DNA from: Neorhizobium sp. NCHU2750
GTDB lineage: Bacteria > Pseudomonadota > Alphaproteobacteria > Rhizobiales > Rhizobiaceae
Reading direction: 5' to 3'
DNA: 64,000 nt
Assembly (NCBI RefSeq): GCF_003597675.1
Contig: NZ_CP030827.1
Location: 868,001 to 932,000 of the forward strand
Shown here: positions 42,721 through 51,044 of the stretch, one piece after another
Numbering within the stretch: position 1 is the first letter of the stretch
Layout of the letters: every line of letters begins with the position of its first letter
Translations under genes and position numbers: made by a program
The notes under the pieces: generated by a model
Seen by the model: the letters and a program-made list of their open reading frames with translations, nothing else
Told to the model about the DNA's origin: nothing
The model's database searches: none

Positions 42721-44223
42721 TCACTGGAACGCCGTCTCGTAGAAGCTGCGCAGCTTGCGCGAATGCAGCGTCTCGATCGGCATGGCGGCAAGCTTCTGCA
42801 CGGCGCGGATGCCGATCTGCAGGTGCTGGCTGACCTGGGTGCGGTAGAACGCGGTCGCCATGCCCGGCAATTTCAGTTCTCCATGCAGCGGCCGGTCGGA
42901 AACGCAGAGCAGCGTGCCATAGGGCACGCGGAAGCGAAAACCGTTGGCGGCGATGGTTGCCGATTCCATGTCGAGCGCCACCGCCCGCGATTGAGAAAGC
43001 CGCTTCACCGGGCCTGCCTGGTCGCGCAGTTCCCAGTTGCGGTTGTCGATGGTCGCGACGGTGCCCGTGCGCATGATCCGCTTCAGCTCGAAACCTTCAT
43101 AGCCGGTGACTTCCTCGACGGCGCTTTCCAGCGCCTGCTGCACTTCGGCAAGGGCCGGGATAGGCACCCAGACCGGCAGGTCGTCATCCAGCACATGGTC
43201 CTCGCGCACATAGGCATGGGCCAGCACATAGTCGCCGAGCCGCTGGCTGTTGCGCAGCCCGGCGCAATGGCCGACCATCAGCCAGGCATGCGGACGCAGC
43301 ACGGCAATATGGTCGGTGATCGTCTTGGCGTTGGACGGGCCGACGCCGATATTGACGAGCGTGATGCCCGACTGATCATCCTTCTTCAGGTGATAGGCGG
43401 GCATTTGCGGCATGCGGCTGATCGGCGTCGTTTCCGGCTTGTCGCGCCCGGCCAGCGTCACGACATTGCCCGGCTCGACAAAGGCGGAATAGCCGTCGCC
43501 GCCTTCCGCCATCAGCTTGCGGGCCCAGGCGGCAAATTCGTCGATATAGAACTGGTAATTGGTGAACAGCACGAAGTTCTGGAAATGCTCTGCCCCTGTC
43601 GCCGTGTAATGGCTGAGGCGGGCGAGCGAATAATCGATACGCTGCGCGGTAAACGGCGCAAGCGGCGCCGGCTCGCCCGGCAGCGCCTCATATTCGCCAT
43701 TGGCGATCAGGTCGTCCGTGTTGTTGAGATCCGGCGTGTCGAACAGGTCGCGCATCGGAATGTCCGCCATCGCATTGCTGACCGAGGCCTCCACATGCGC
43801 ACCTTCGCCAAAGGCGAAATGCAGCGGGATCGGCGTTGTCGATTCCGACACGGTCACCGGAATGCTGTGGTTGCGCATCAGGAGGTCGAGCTGCTCGATC
43901 AAGTAGTGACGGAACAGGCCCGGCCGGGTGACCGTCGTCGTGTAGACGCCCGGTGCCGCGACATGGCCGTAGGAAAGCCGCGTATCGGCATGGCCGAAGG
44001 ACGTCGTCTCGATCGACACCTGCGGATAGAAGGCGCGGTAGCGGCCGGCGACCGCAGCACCTCTGGCGAGCCCGCCAAAACTGTCGATCAGGAATTTGGT
44101 GTTTCGCTCGTAAAGTTCCGTCAGCGCGTCGACGGCAGCCTCGGCATTGTCGAACACCTGCGGTTCGACCGGGCTCGGGCTGATGAAGGAAATGGGCGAA
44201 AGGGAAGAGATTCGTGTATTCAT
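42721..44223 (-). CDS. amn: AMP nucleosidase
   Basis: This cytoplasmic enzyme cleaves AMP to adenine and ribose 5-phosphate, helping to set adenylate levels. The 500-residue length is close to the E. coli enzyme. The N-terminal Amn-specific domain has RPGLFRHYLIEQLDLLMRNH near residues 99-118. The C-terminal phosphorylase-like domain has TLVNIGVGPSNAKTITDHIAVLRPHAWLMVGHCAGLR and ALDMESATIAANGFRFRVPYGTLLCVSD. The start at 44223 lacks a strong Shine-Dalgarno. The gene is single, with the tandem vapB module downstream. Confidence 0.95.
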   Translation of the reverse strand: MNTRISSLSPISFISPSPVEPQVFDNAEAAVDALTELYERNTKFLIDSFGGLARGAAVAGRYRAFYPQVSIETTSFGHADTRLSYGHVAAPGVYTTTVTRPGLFRHYLIEQLDLLMRNHSIPVTVSESTTPIPLHFAFGEGAHVEASVSNAMADIPMRDLFDTPDLNNTDDLIANGEYEALPGEPAPLAPFTAQRIDYSLARLSHYTATGAEHFQNFVLFTNYQFYIDEFAAWARKLMAEGGDGYSAFVEPGNVVTLAGRDKPETTPISRMPQMPAYHLKKDDQSGITLVNIGVGPSNAKTITDHIAVLRPHAWLMVGHCAGLRNSQRLGDYVLAHAYVREDHVLDDDLPVWVPIPALAEVQQALESAVEEVTGYEGFELKRIMRTGTVATIDNRNWELRDQAGPVKRLSQSRAVALDMESATIAANGFRFRVPYGTLLCVSDRPLHGELKLPGMATAFYRTQVSQHLQIGIRAVQKLAAMPIETLHSRKLRSFYETAFQ

Positions 44224-44310
44224 GAGCTATTATAGAGAGAACTCAATGACAATCAAACGGCGAACCTTCGATCTTTTCACCCAACCTTGAACGGACCCCA
44301 TGGTCTCGCC

Positions 44311-44481
44311 TCAGAGTGAGGCCACGCAGTCGCCATTCGACTGATAGATGCACAGGCTGCCGGAGCTGATATCGATACCGATCGGACGCCTGGTCGGATG
44401 GATGGCCATCGCCGCGAACGAGATGGCGAAGATCACCATCATCAGCGTGATGATCGTCAGGCGGCGTGCAATGGTCGGCAT
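44311..44481 (-). CDS. Small membrane protein, 56 aa, unknown function
   Basis: From the ATG at 44481 (GGAG 9 nt upstream) the 56-residue peptide has one N-terminal hydrophobic helix (LTIITLMMVIFAISFAAMAI). A short polar tail follows with two Cys seven residues apart (SLCIYQSNGDC). The tail would face the periplasm if the Arg residues before the helix stay inside, and the two Cys could pair. An upstream in-frame ATG at 44511 lacks a comparable site. I do not recognise a family. The gene lies between amn and a DUF2147 gene. Confidence 0.6.
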   Translation of the reverse strand: MPTIARRLTIITLMMVIFAISFAAMAIHPTRRPIGIDISSGSLCIYQSNGDCVASL

Positions 44482-44620
44482 GATCTCGTCCTCCAGCTTC
44501 GAACCAGGCATGTTCGAATGGAGGCAGAATAGTGGCGCTCACCTGTATGAAGGCTGAGAGCCACCTTCATCCGCCGTTCATGGTCGTTAACGCCCCGGCC
44601 GGCATCCTCCCCCGCCAGAA

Positions 44621-44648
44621 GGGAGCCGACCGAAGTCGGCGGCTCCCG
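44621..44648 (-). terminator. Possible terminator after the DUF2147 gene
   Basis: The arms GGGAGCC-GAC and GTC-GGC-GGCTCCC, with a 3-nt bulge and a CGAA loop, overlap the region just after the DUF2147 stop codon. There is no clear T-run on the minus strand, so the assignment is weak. Confidence 0.35.
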
Positions 44649-44655
44649 TCACAAC

Positions 44656-45009
44656 TCAGAGCCGCGTCCAGGTCTGCGACTTGCACAACACCTTCAACAC
44701 GCATCCTTTCATCTTCAGCGCATTTCCTGTGACGGCACCCGATCCCGCATAGGTCTTGTCGTTTTCGGGATCGGTGATCTCGCCGGAATAGCTGTCGCCG
44801 CTGCCGGAAAGCTTGCCGATCTGCTTGCCCGCATGCTTACCCGTCTTCAGCGTCACGCAGAAGGCCGGTCCGCATTTGCCGATCTCGGCCGTCGCGCCGC
44901 TTTCCGTCTTCCAGTTGCCTTCGATCGGCTCGGCCGCCAAGCTGGTGCCGGCGAGCATCACCAAGGCCGCAGTTGCCGCCAGGATCCTTGGTGTCATTGT
45001 ATTCCGCAT
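44656..45009 (-). CDS. Exported DUF2147-family protein
   Basis: The 117-residue protein has a signal peptide (MTPRILAATAALVMLAGTSLAA) and a DUF2147 domain: IEGNWKTESGATAEIGKCGPAFCVTL, GKQIGKLSG and a C-terminal LKMKGCVLKVLCKSQTWTRL. The family is periplasmic with beta-rich structure and four conserved Cys visible here. Its role is unknown, though several members are linked to growth on acyl substrates or to envelope stress. AGGAGG precedes the start. A LiuR-like dyad lies 75 bp upstream. Confidence 0.88.
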   Translation of the reverse strand: MRNTMTPRILAATAALVMLAGTSLAAEPIEGNWKTESGATAEIGKCGPAFCVTLKTGKHAGKQIGKLSGSGDSYSGEITDPENDKTYAGSGAVTGNALKMKGCVLKVLCKSQTWTRL

Positions 45010-45083
45010 GAAATGTCCTCCTCGGATGGTTTCGATGGCTTCGCAACTGCCCTCCCGCAGCCTGTGCCGGGCATTAAGCTAGA

Positions 45084-45103
45084 TTACCTGCACGTAAAGG
45101 TAA
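45084..45103 (-). promoter_or_regulatory. LiuR/MerR-like operator of the DUF2147 gene
   Basis: The 20-bp dyad TTACCTGCACGTAAAGGTAA has perfect 6-bp outer arms. It matches the dyad at 22637-22656 at 16 of 20 positions, including the ACGTAAA core and GTAA end. It lies 75 bp upstream of the DUF2147 start. The shared pattern suggests both genes answer to the same MerR-family regulator, whose gene is not in this window. Confidence 0.6.
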
Positions 45104-45456
45104 AGTTGGATCATTGCCGAATGTCCAGATCCGTCATGTCCAGATGCGAAGGCTTCGGCGGCATTTTCCATCAATGCCCGCAACAACAAGCGAAAGACAT
45201 GCTGAACAAATGGTTTAGGCGAAAATCCTAACGTTTCGTCAACAGAAGGCCGAAACCCTTAACAGGCAGGCGATGTGGTGCTTAACGAAAACTCAAATTT
45301 ACGAAGCATTTGAACTTTGTTTTCCGCAAGTTAAGCATTCTTTTTAGTCGGATTTTGGAACCTTGGGATCATATTGGTCTCGTCAAACGAGCGGGAAAAA
45401 CCGCCACCCCCGAAGGATTAACAAAGCCGCATAAGACGGTGGTCCGGAGGGGATTG

Positions 45457-45489
45457 ATGAACAGGGTAGAAGAAGAAACCAGGTCTTAA
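45457..45489 (+). CDS. 10-codon leader ORF before the Sel1-like gene
   Basis: The ATG at 45457 follows GGAGGGG (45446-45452) at good spacing and encodes MNRVEEETRS before TAA. The stop is 16 bp ahead of the Sel1-like start, which has only a modest AGGGA. A short, well-initiated frame in this position looks like a leader peptide or translational coupler. Without comparative data it could also be chance. Confidence 0.4.
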   Translation: MNRVEEETRS

Positions 45490-45505
45490 ACAGGGATCAA
45501 AACCG

Positions 45506-45772
45506 ATGGCACGCTTTGAAATTTCGTCGACTGAAATGGCCACCATGGGTGGCGATGCCCGCGCAGAAGTGTTCTGCGACATGGGTCTGATGTATGCAAC
45601 GGGCCGCGGGGTCGAGGTCGACCTCGTTGCCGCCCACAAATGGCTGAACATTGCCGCCATTAAGGGCTCTGACCGCGCCGCCGAGCTGCGTGCCGATCTC
45701 GCCCACCAGCTGAGCAAGATGCAGCTTGCGGAAGCGCTGCGCGCTGCCCGTGAATGGATGACCGTGCACTGA
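45506..45772 (+). CDS. Small Sel1-repeat-like protein
   Basis: The 88-residue soluble protein consists of a Sel1-like alpha-helical repeat (EVFCDMGLMYATGRGVEVDLVAAHKWLNIAAIKG, about residues 21-54) followed by a charged helix (RAAELRADLAHQLSKMQLAEALRAAREWM). Sel1 repeats mediate protein contacts, often in signalling or envelope functions. One repeat alone is minimal. Conserved short proteins of this kind are common in Rhizobiales, and the partner is unknown. A 10-codon leader ORF precedes it and a clear terminator follows. Confidence 0.8.
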   Translation: MARFEISSTEMATMGGDARAEVFCDMGLMYATGRGVEVDLVAAHKWLNIAAIKGSDRAAELRADLAHQLSKMQLAEALRAAREWMTVH

Positions 45773-45846
45773 GCGCGGCCATCACCAGACAAAACAAGAG
45801 ATAACGATATGCGGACGAAGGCTTGAGGCTTTTCGTCCGGCCATTG

Positions 45847-45884
45847 AACCGCGACCGGCAGGGATAATGCCGGCGCGGTTTTCT
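45847..45884 (+). terminator. Terminator after the Sel1-like gene
   Basis: Nested arms AACCGC...GCGGTT and CCGGCA...TGCCGG form a hairpin at 45847-45880, followed by TTCT. It lies between the Sel1-like gene and the convergent HisC-like gene and may serve both. Confidence 0.75.
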
Positions 45885-45888
45885 CTCG

Positions 45889-47013
45889 TTATCCGAGCGA
45901 CTTCAGCACCTGCGGAAGTGCCTGTTCCAGAAGTTCCATGTCGGCTTCCTGGCCGGCGCTGATGCGCACACAGCGATTGAGGGGTTCAACGCCCGGCATG
46001 CGGATGAACACGCCATGGGTCAGAAGTCCGTCGACGATCGCCCTTGCATAGGCCGCGTCACGGCCGCAGTCGATGGCGACGAAATTAGTGGCCGATGGCA
46101 GCGCCTTGAGCCCGTTGGCGGCGGCGATCGCTCCGATGCGCTCGCGCGATGCCTTGATCCTGCCGACCACCTCGTCGAGATAGGCCTGGTCCTTCAGCGC
46201 GGCGATTGCGCCGGCAACGGCGATCCGGTTCATGCCGAAATGGTTGCGGATCTTGTCGAAGGCTTTCGCCGTGCCTTCGGTGGTGATCGCATAGCCGACA
46301 CGCGCTCCGGCCATGCCATAGGCCTTGGAGAAGGTGCGCGTGCGGATCACGTTCGGCAGGTCGATCAGGGCCTCGATCGGCGGGAAGGCGCTGGCGGGAC
46401 CCGTTTCGCAATAGGCTTCGTCGAGCACCAGCAGCGTCGTTTCCGGCAGCGCCTTTGCGAACGCCACGACGTCGTCGGCCTCCCACCAGCTGCCCATCGG
46501 GTTGTCCGGATTGGCGAAATAGACGAGCGGTGCATTTTCCCGTTTGACGGTGTCGAGCAATCCGTTCAGGTCTTCGCGGTCGTTGACGTAAGGTGTGGTG
46601 ACCAGCCTGCCGCCAAAGCCGGCGACATGGAAATTGAAGGTCGGATAGCCGCCGAAGGAATTGACCACCGGCATGGGTGTCGAAGCCGCCGGATCGATCA
46701 CCAGCCGCACGATCTGGCCGAGCAGGCTGTCGACGCCTTCGCCGATCGCAAGATTGTCAGGGCGACATTTCAGATGCGCGGCAAGGGCGGCCTTGAGCTC
46801 GAAATTCTCCGGGTCGGCATATTTCCAGATCCCTGCAGCCTCGTCCTTCATCGAGGCGATAACCGACGGTGCCGGACCGAACCCGTTCTCGTTGGCACCG
46901 ATGCGCGCCTTGACGGCAGCGCCGCTTTTACGCTCCAGCGCCTCGGGCCCGACGAAAGGCACGGTTGCAGGAAGAGAGTTGACGAGCGGGGTGAAGCGGG
47001 AAAATGCGGGCAT
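45889..47013 (-). CDS. HisC-like PLP-dependent aminotransferase
   Basis: The 374-residue protein is a fold-type I class I/II aminotransferase close to histidinol-phosphate aminotransferases. Matches are the N-terminal ARIGANENGFGPAPSV, ANPDNPMGSWW near residue 170, LVLDEAYCETG near 205 and the PLP lysine in RTFSKAYGMAGARVGYAI near 232. The gene is not next to other his genes, so it may act on another amino acid such as an aromatic one. I placed the start at the ATG at 47013 (MPAFSRFTPLV). The frame is open 28 codons upstream, and the ribosome-binding site is weak for both. Confidence 0.85.
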   Translation of the reverse strand: MPAFSRFTPLVNSLPATVPFVGPEALERKSGAAVKARIGANENGFGPAPSVIASMKDEAAGIWKYADPENFELKAALAAHLKCRPDNLAIGEGVDSLLGQIVRLVIDPAASTPMPVVNSFGGYPTFNFHVAGFGGRLVTTPYVNDREDLNGLLDTVKRENAPLVYFANPDNPMGSWWEADDVVAFAKALPETTLLVLDEAYCETGPASAFPPIEALIDLPNVIRTRTFSKAYGMAGARVGYAITTEGTAKAFDKIRNHFGMNRIAVAGAIAALKDQAYLDEVVGRIKASRERIGAIAAANGLKALPSATNFVAIDCGRDAAYARAIVDGLLTHGVFIRMPGVEPLNRCVRISAGQEADMELLEQALPQVLKSLG

Positions 47014-47227
47014 GGCATGAAAAGTCCGGTTGAAAGCCGGCACACAATAGAAAGGTTTGCAGTCAGCGCAAGCCTGTCGATTTCCTTCGATGACCAACTA
47101 TGGCAACGGTTTTCCAACATTGCGGCCCATTGCCGTAATTGCGGCACCCGAAGGTTGCCGACATGATATATGCAACTTTAGTGATTAAATACTCTGGCCG
47201 TCAATCTGTGGCGCGCATTCTTCGGCG

Positions 47228-47509
47228 ATGAGCAAGTTTCCCCTCATCGTGATTGCCGCCTCGGCCGCAAGCTTCCTGGCCGGCGGCGGCCATTCGCTTC
47301 TCCCCGGTCTTGGTGAGAGCCTTGAGGCGCAGCTCAGCCCTGCCTGTGACATCAAGGGGAATATTGCGATCGACAGTGGCGAGAAGATCTATCACGTCCC
47401 CGGCCAATTCTATTATCAGCAAACCCGAATCAGCCCCGAATATGGCGAACGCTGGTTCTGTTCGGAGGAGGACGCGCGCGCTGCCGGGTGGCGCCGGTCA
47501 AAGCGTTAG
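47228..47509 (+). CDS. Small exported protein with ExoI/nuclease-associated C-terminal module
   Basis: The 93-residue protein has an N-terminal hydrophobic export segment (FPLIVIAASAASFLAGG). Its C-terminal module reads CDIKGNIAIDSGEKIYHVPGQFYY ... ISPEYGERWFCSEEDARAAGWRRS, with two Cys. The same module is attached to secreted thermonuclease-like proteins and to proteins annotated as ExoI in rhizobia. The enzyme domain is absent here, so this is probably a free-standing binding module. Function unknown. Confidence 0.75.
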   Translation: MSKFPLIVIAASAASFLAGGGHSLLPGLGESLEAQLSPACDIKGNIAIDSGEKIYHVPGQFYYQQTRISPEYGERWFCSEEDARAAGWRRSKR

Positions 47510-47552
47510 CGCGACGAAGGTTCTATCGGCCAAGGCTGCGGGTGCGCGGGTC

Positions 47553-47909
47553 TTACTGGCTGGTTTCGAAACCCAGCCGCAGCACATGGTGCAGGAATTC
47601 CGGATCGATCAGCATGTTGAACCCGACCGTGACCTTTTCTTCTTCGCGCAGCATCACCGTGCAGCCGATCTCGTCGCGGATGCCGAGAATGGCGAGAAAG
47701 AAATGCGACGGGACGGCAATATTCGGGCTGACCTCGAGTTCGGCGCCCTGCAGCGAGATGGTGCGGATCAGGCAGCGGATATTCGTCTTCGTGCTCAGGT
47801 GATGTTCGACGAGCACGATCTTGGCCGGACGGTCGACGGCAAATTTCTCGAAAACGCGACGCAGGCCGGGCTTGTCGTGGTTCTCTCCGCCATCCGTCAT
47901 CGGTGCCAT
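47553..47909 (-). CDS. PilZ-domain protein (candidate c-di-GMP effector)
   Basis: The 118-residue protein looks like a single PilZ domain. The basic ligand motif appears reduced to RPAKIV near residues 25-30, and the second motif as ISLQGAEL near 49-56, where D/NxSxxG is usual. The changes make cyclic di-GMP binding uncertain. I chose the ATG at 47909, preceded by GGGAG, over a frame opening 39 codons earlier. The neighbouring gene is divergent and unrelated. Confidence 0.7.
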   Translation of the reverse strand: MAPMTDGGENHDKPGLRRVFEKFAVDRPAKIVLVEHHLSTKTNIRCLIRTISLQGAELEVSPNIAVPSHFFLAILGIRDEIGCTVMLREEEKVTVGFNMLIDPEFLHHVLRLGFETSQ

Positions 47910-48146
47910 CGCATACTCCCTGCCGCATCGGGCAGATATGATTGTGTGCCTGCCTTTCCGCTGCAGTCTAGAGTTGATTGGTAAATTTTTCGCGCTCCAT
48001 AGTATCCGAAAACTTGCAGTCGGCATCTGCGTTCGCCGATCCCGGCCGATGTCGCGTTGTTGACGGGCAGACGTCGCGGGGATACCCCTTGTCCACCTGC
48101 ATTAGATGTTATGCCGATGCGGAATGGACCGATTAGGGAGTGACAC

Positions 48147-49364
48147 GTGACAGGCAGGCTGGTGATCGTCGGGGCAGGGCAGGCAGGTTTTGCGCTGGCC
48201 GCCAAATTGCGGGCTCTCAAGGATACGCGCCCGATCACCATGATTGGCCTGGAGGACGTTTTTCCATACCAGCGGCCGCCCTTGTCGAAGAAATACCTGC
48301 TCGGCGAGATGAGCTTCGACCGACTGACCTTCCGCCCTGACGCATGGTTCGCCGAAAACGACGTCGAGGTGAGGCTCTCGACATTTGTCGAGGAGATCGA
48401 CCGGGACAAGAAGACCGTGCGCATGCAGGACGGGTCTGTCCTCGAATACGAAAACCTGGCGCTCGCCACCGGCTCGACCCCGCGCACGCTGCCCGCCAGC
48501 ATCGGCGGTGATCTGGAAGGCGTCTATACCGTACGCGATAAGCGCGATGCCGACCGGCTTGCCGGCGAGATGAAGGCCGGCCGCCGGCTGCTGATCATCG
48601 GCGGCGGCTATATCGGGCTCGAAGCCGCGGCCGTCGCCCGCCATCTCGGCCTCGAGGTGACGCTGATCGAAATGGCCGACCGCATCCTCGCCCGCGTTGC
48701 CGCAAAGGAGACGGCCGACATCATGCGCGGCATCCATGATGCGCATGGCGTGGTGATTCGCGAAAAGACCGGCCTTGCCCGGCTGATCGGCGAGGACGGC
48801 AAGGTTCGTGCCGCTGAACTTTCCGATGGCAGCGTCATCGACGTCGATGTCGTCATCGTCGGCATCGGCGTGACGCCGAACGACCGGTTGGCGCAGGATT
48901 GCGGTCTCGATGTCGGCAATGGCATCGTCGTCGACGAGTTCGCCCGCACCTCCGATCCTTCGATCTTCGCGATGGGCGATTGCGTCACGCTGCCCTGGCA
49001 GGGCGGCCGCATCCGGCTCGAATCGGTGCAGAACGCCGTCGATCAGGCCGAATCGGTCGCTGCCACGCTCGCCGGCGGCACGGCGCCCTATGAGCCGAAA
49101 CCGTGGTTCTGGTCCGATCAGTATGACGTCAAGCTGCAGATCGCCGGCTTCAATCTCGGCTATGAAGAGACGTTGCTGCGCCCAGGTGCGCGCGAAGGTG
49201 CCGTGTCGATCTGGTATTTCCGCGAGGGCCGGCTGATCGCCGTAGACGCCGTCAACGATGCCAAGGCTTACGTCTCCGGCAAGAAGATGCTGGAAACCGG
49301 GAAGAACCCCGACAAGGCCCTGCTGGCCGATCCGGCCACCGACCTCAAGCAATTGATGGCCTGA
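48147..49364 (+). CDS. Ferredoxin reductase-like FAD/NAD-dependent oxidoreductase
   Basis: The 405-residue flavoprotein resembles putidaredoxin and rhodocoxin reductases. An FAD-binding loop (RLVIVGAGQAGFALAAKLR, residues 4-22) is followed by PYQRPPLSKKYL, an NAD-binding loop (LLIIGGGYIGLEAAAVARHLG near 150-170) and the second FAD motif SIFAMGDCVTLP near 272-283. It would pass electrons from NADH to a ferredoxin for an oxygenase or P450, but no such partner is adjacent. The start is a GTG at 48147 with AGGGAG 6 nt upstream. Confidence 0.9.
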   Translation: MTGRLVIVGAGQAGFALAAKLRALKDTRPITMIGLEDVFPYQRPPLSKKYLLGEMSFDRLTFRPDAWFAENDVEVRLSTFVEEIDRDKKTVRMQDGSVLEYENLALATGSTPRTLPASIGGDLEGVYTVRDKRDADRLAGEMKAGRRLLIIGGGYIGLEAAAVARHLGLEVTLIEMADRILARVAAKETADIMRGIHDAHGVVIREKTGLARLIGEDGKVRAAELSDGSVIDVDVVIVGIGVTPNDRLAQDCGLDVGNGIVVDEFARTSDPSIFAMGDCVTLPWQGGRIRLESVQNAVDQAESVAATLAGGTAPYEPKPWFWSDQYDVKLQIAGFNLGYEETLLRPGAREGAVSIWYFREGRLIAVDAVNDAKAYVSGKKMLETGKNPDKALLADPATDLKQLMA

Positions 49365-49429
49365 TTCCTTTATAAGGCGGGATCGGGCCCGACCAACCGG
49401 TATCGGAGCCAACCGACATAGGAGGAAGC

Positions 49430-50230
49430 ATGCCTGCACCGAAAAACGCCTTCAAGGCAGCCATCAAGGCCAAGAGCCCGCAGATCGGCCTGTGGCTGAA
49501 TACCGGCGAGCCGTTGCCGGCGGAGATTGCGGCAAGCGCGGGCTTCGACTGGCTGGTCATTGATTCGGAACACGGGCCGAACGATCTGCGCAGCATCATC
49601 GCCCAGCTGCGTGCGCTGGCGCCATTCAATGTGGAGCCGGTCGTGCGCCCGCCGGTCGGCGACGCCTGGTTCATCAAGCAATTGCTCGATGCCGGTGCGC
49701 GAACGCTTCTCGTGCCCATGGTCGATACGCCTGAACAGGCCGAGGCTCTGGTGCAGGCCGTGCGCTATCCGCCGCGCGGCACCCGCGGTCTCGGTGCCGC
49801 AGTCGCCCGCGCTTCCGGTTTCAACGCCATCCCCGATTATGCCCAGACGGCCGATGACGAGATCTGCCTTCTCGTCCAGGCAGAGACCAGGACGGCAATC
49901 GACAATCTCGATGCGATTGCCGCGATCGAGGGCGTCGATGGCGTTTTCATCGGCCCCGCCGATCTCTCCGCCGATCTCGGCTTCCTGGGGCGGATAGAGG
50001 CGCCCGAGGTTCAGGAGGTCATAGAGAAGGCGATCGGGCGAATCATCGCTGCCGGCAAGCCCGCGGGCATCCTGACCTTCAATGAGACCTTGAACCGCCG
50101 CTATCTCGATCTCGGCGCAAGCTTTGTCGCCGTTGGGGCCGATGTCACCGAACTCTCGGCGACCCTGCGTGCGCTGGCCGGCCGCTATGGCCGCGGGCCG
50201 GGTAGCGGCCCAGCCGGTTCCGGCTATTGA
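49430..50230 (+). CDS. HpcH/HpaI-family aldolase
   Basis: The 266-residue class II pyruvate aldolase resembles HpaI (2,4-dihydroxyhept-2-ene-1,7-dioate aldolase) and GarL. Visible matches are QIGLWLNTGEPLPAEIAASAGFDWLVIDSEHGPND (metal and base region, residues 17-51), VRPPVGDAWFIKQLLDAGARTLLVPMVDT and VFIGPADLSADLG near residue 176. It cleaves or forms 2-keto-3-deoxy acids with pyruvate. The lack of a surrounding aromatic catabolic cluster favours a sugar-acid or promiscuous substrate. AGGAGG precedes the start. It follows the flavoprotein gene by 65 bp. Confidence 0.9.
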   Translation: MPAPKNAFKAAIKAKSPQIGLWLNTGEPLPAEIAASAGFDWLVIDSEHGPNDLRSIIAQLRALAPFNVEPVVRPPVGDAWFIKQLLDAGARTLLVPMVDTPEQAEALVQAVRYPPRGTRGLGAAVARASGFNAIPDYAQTADDEICLLVQAETRTAIDNLDAIAAIEGVDGVFIGPADLSADLGFLGRIEAPEVQEVIEKAIGRIIAAGKPAGILTFNETLNRRYLDLGASFVAVGADVTELSATLRALAGRYGRGPGSGPAGSGY

Positions 50231-50447
50231 TTCGCGCCAGGCGATTCGCCTCTGATGGAAATCGTCGGCCGACAGCCGCGCCTATTATAAGGAGGGGGCG
50301 AAATGCCCCCTTGAGATGCACTGAAGAAGCTCGGCTCCGCCAAAGAGAGGCCAGCGGCCGCAATCTTCGCCTCATCCCCAGCCTCGACCGTTCTTTTTGT
50401 TAAAAGACCTTGCATTCGAAATTCATTTTCAATAATCAGGCCGCACC

Positions 50448-50538
50448 GGAGAGGTGGCCGAGTGGTCGAAGGCGCTCCCCTGCTAAGGGAGTATACGTCA
50501 AAAGCGTATCGTGGGTTCGAATCCCATCTTCTCCGCCA
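50448..50538 (+). tRNA. tRNA-Ser (anticodon GCU)
   Basis: The 91-nt sequence, including an encoded CCA, folds as a class II tRNA. Acceptor strands GGAGAGG and CTTCTCC pair (one G-U), the D arm reads GCCGAGTGG, the anticodon loop CTGCTAA gives GCU for AGU/AGC serine codons, a long variable arm follows (TATACGTCAAAAGCGTAT), and the T arm is GGGTTCGAATCCC. No integrase gene or repeated tRNA end follows, so it is not acting as an attachment site here. Confidence 0.97.
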
Positions 50539-51044
50539 TCAGGCCTTGCCAGCCTGTCCTGATTTCCCCAAAAAAACTTGTCTCGTCGCAGTCGAAAAAA
50601 AAGAAGCTCGGGCACGAGGCGTTTCGGCTCGGTCTCTCAGCCTTTGACTTGCGTCTTTCGGCAACGGATATCCCTTTTTTAGTAACGCCTGCTGCGCCTG
50701 TCGCCCCAGCCTCTGTGTCGGTTTTGCAACGCGGCATTACACCCGGATTTTTTCGCAAAACTGTCATAAGTGGCTGTTTCTAGGCCATTTCTTAACGAAC
50801 AATAAAATTGTAGCAACCTCCAGATGCGGTATTGTGCTGTTTCGGCAACAGGGGTTGGCTAAGCAGGCCGGATAGCTCGTTTCACCGCCACTTCACGATT
50901 GCATGATCGGAGGCCTTTTGTATTTTCAAATCCAGAAGCGCGGCGGTGGTTCGTCGGTTTCTGCATCGTTGGGATGGGCAGGGAACAAAAGCCTCTGGCA
51001 AAAACAGACCCAACCCTGAATGAAACTTTGACTGGAGGTCAAAA
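50539..51044. other. Intergenic region before the porin array
   Basis: This 506-bp gap holds a weak hairpin just after the tRNA (around 50539-50563), AT-rich sequence at 50780-50815, the first copy (variant TTGTAGCAAC, from 50809) of the element shared by the porin genes, and the SD hairpin leader at 51027-51043. Open frames here have poor coding character. The porin promoter must lie within it. Confidence 0.55.
51027..51043 (+). promoter_or_regulatory. Hairpin presenting the ribosome-binding site, porin 1
   Basis: TTTGAC (51027-51032) and GTCAAA (51038-51043) form a perfect 6-bp stem around a TGGAG loop. The Shine-Dalgarno GGAGG spans loop and stem, and the porin ATG follows at 51045. The identical 17 bp precede porin 2. 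Confidence 0.65.

Larger units (their letters stand above)
45010..45505. other. Divergent intergenic region with operator and leader ORF
   Basis: This 496-bp gap separates the DUF2147 gene and the Sel1-like gene. It holds the LiuR-like dyad (45084-45103), an AT-rich stretch from about 45200 to 45370 likely to contain the Sel1-side promoter, and the 10-codon leader ORF at 45457-45489. Nothing else gene-like is visible. Confidence 0.6.

Noticed and set aside
50224..50415. 63-codon minus-strand ORF between the aldolase and the tRNA
   Set aside because: It has no ribosome-binding site and low-complexity translated content. The interval contains a GC hairpin (AGGGGGC/GCCCCCT around 50291-50311) more likely to be a terminator.
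50448..51044. tRNA-Ser as an integration site for an island containing the porins
   Set aside because: There is no integrase, no repeated tRNA 3' end downstream, and the porins are normal rhizobial core-type genes.
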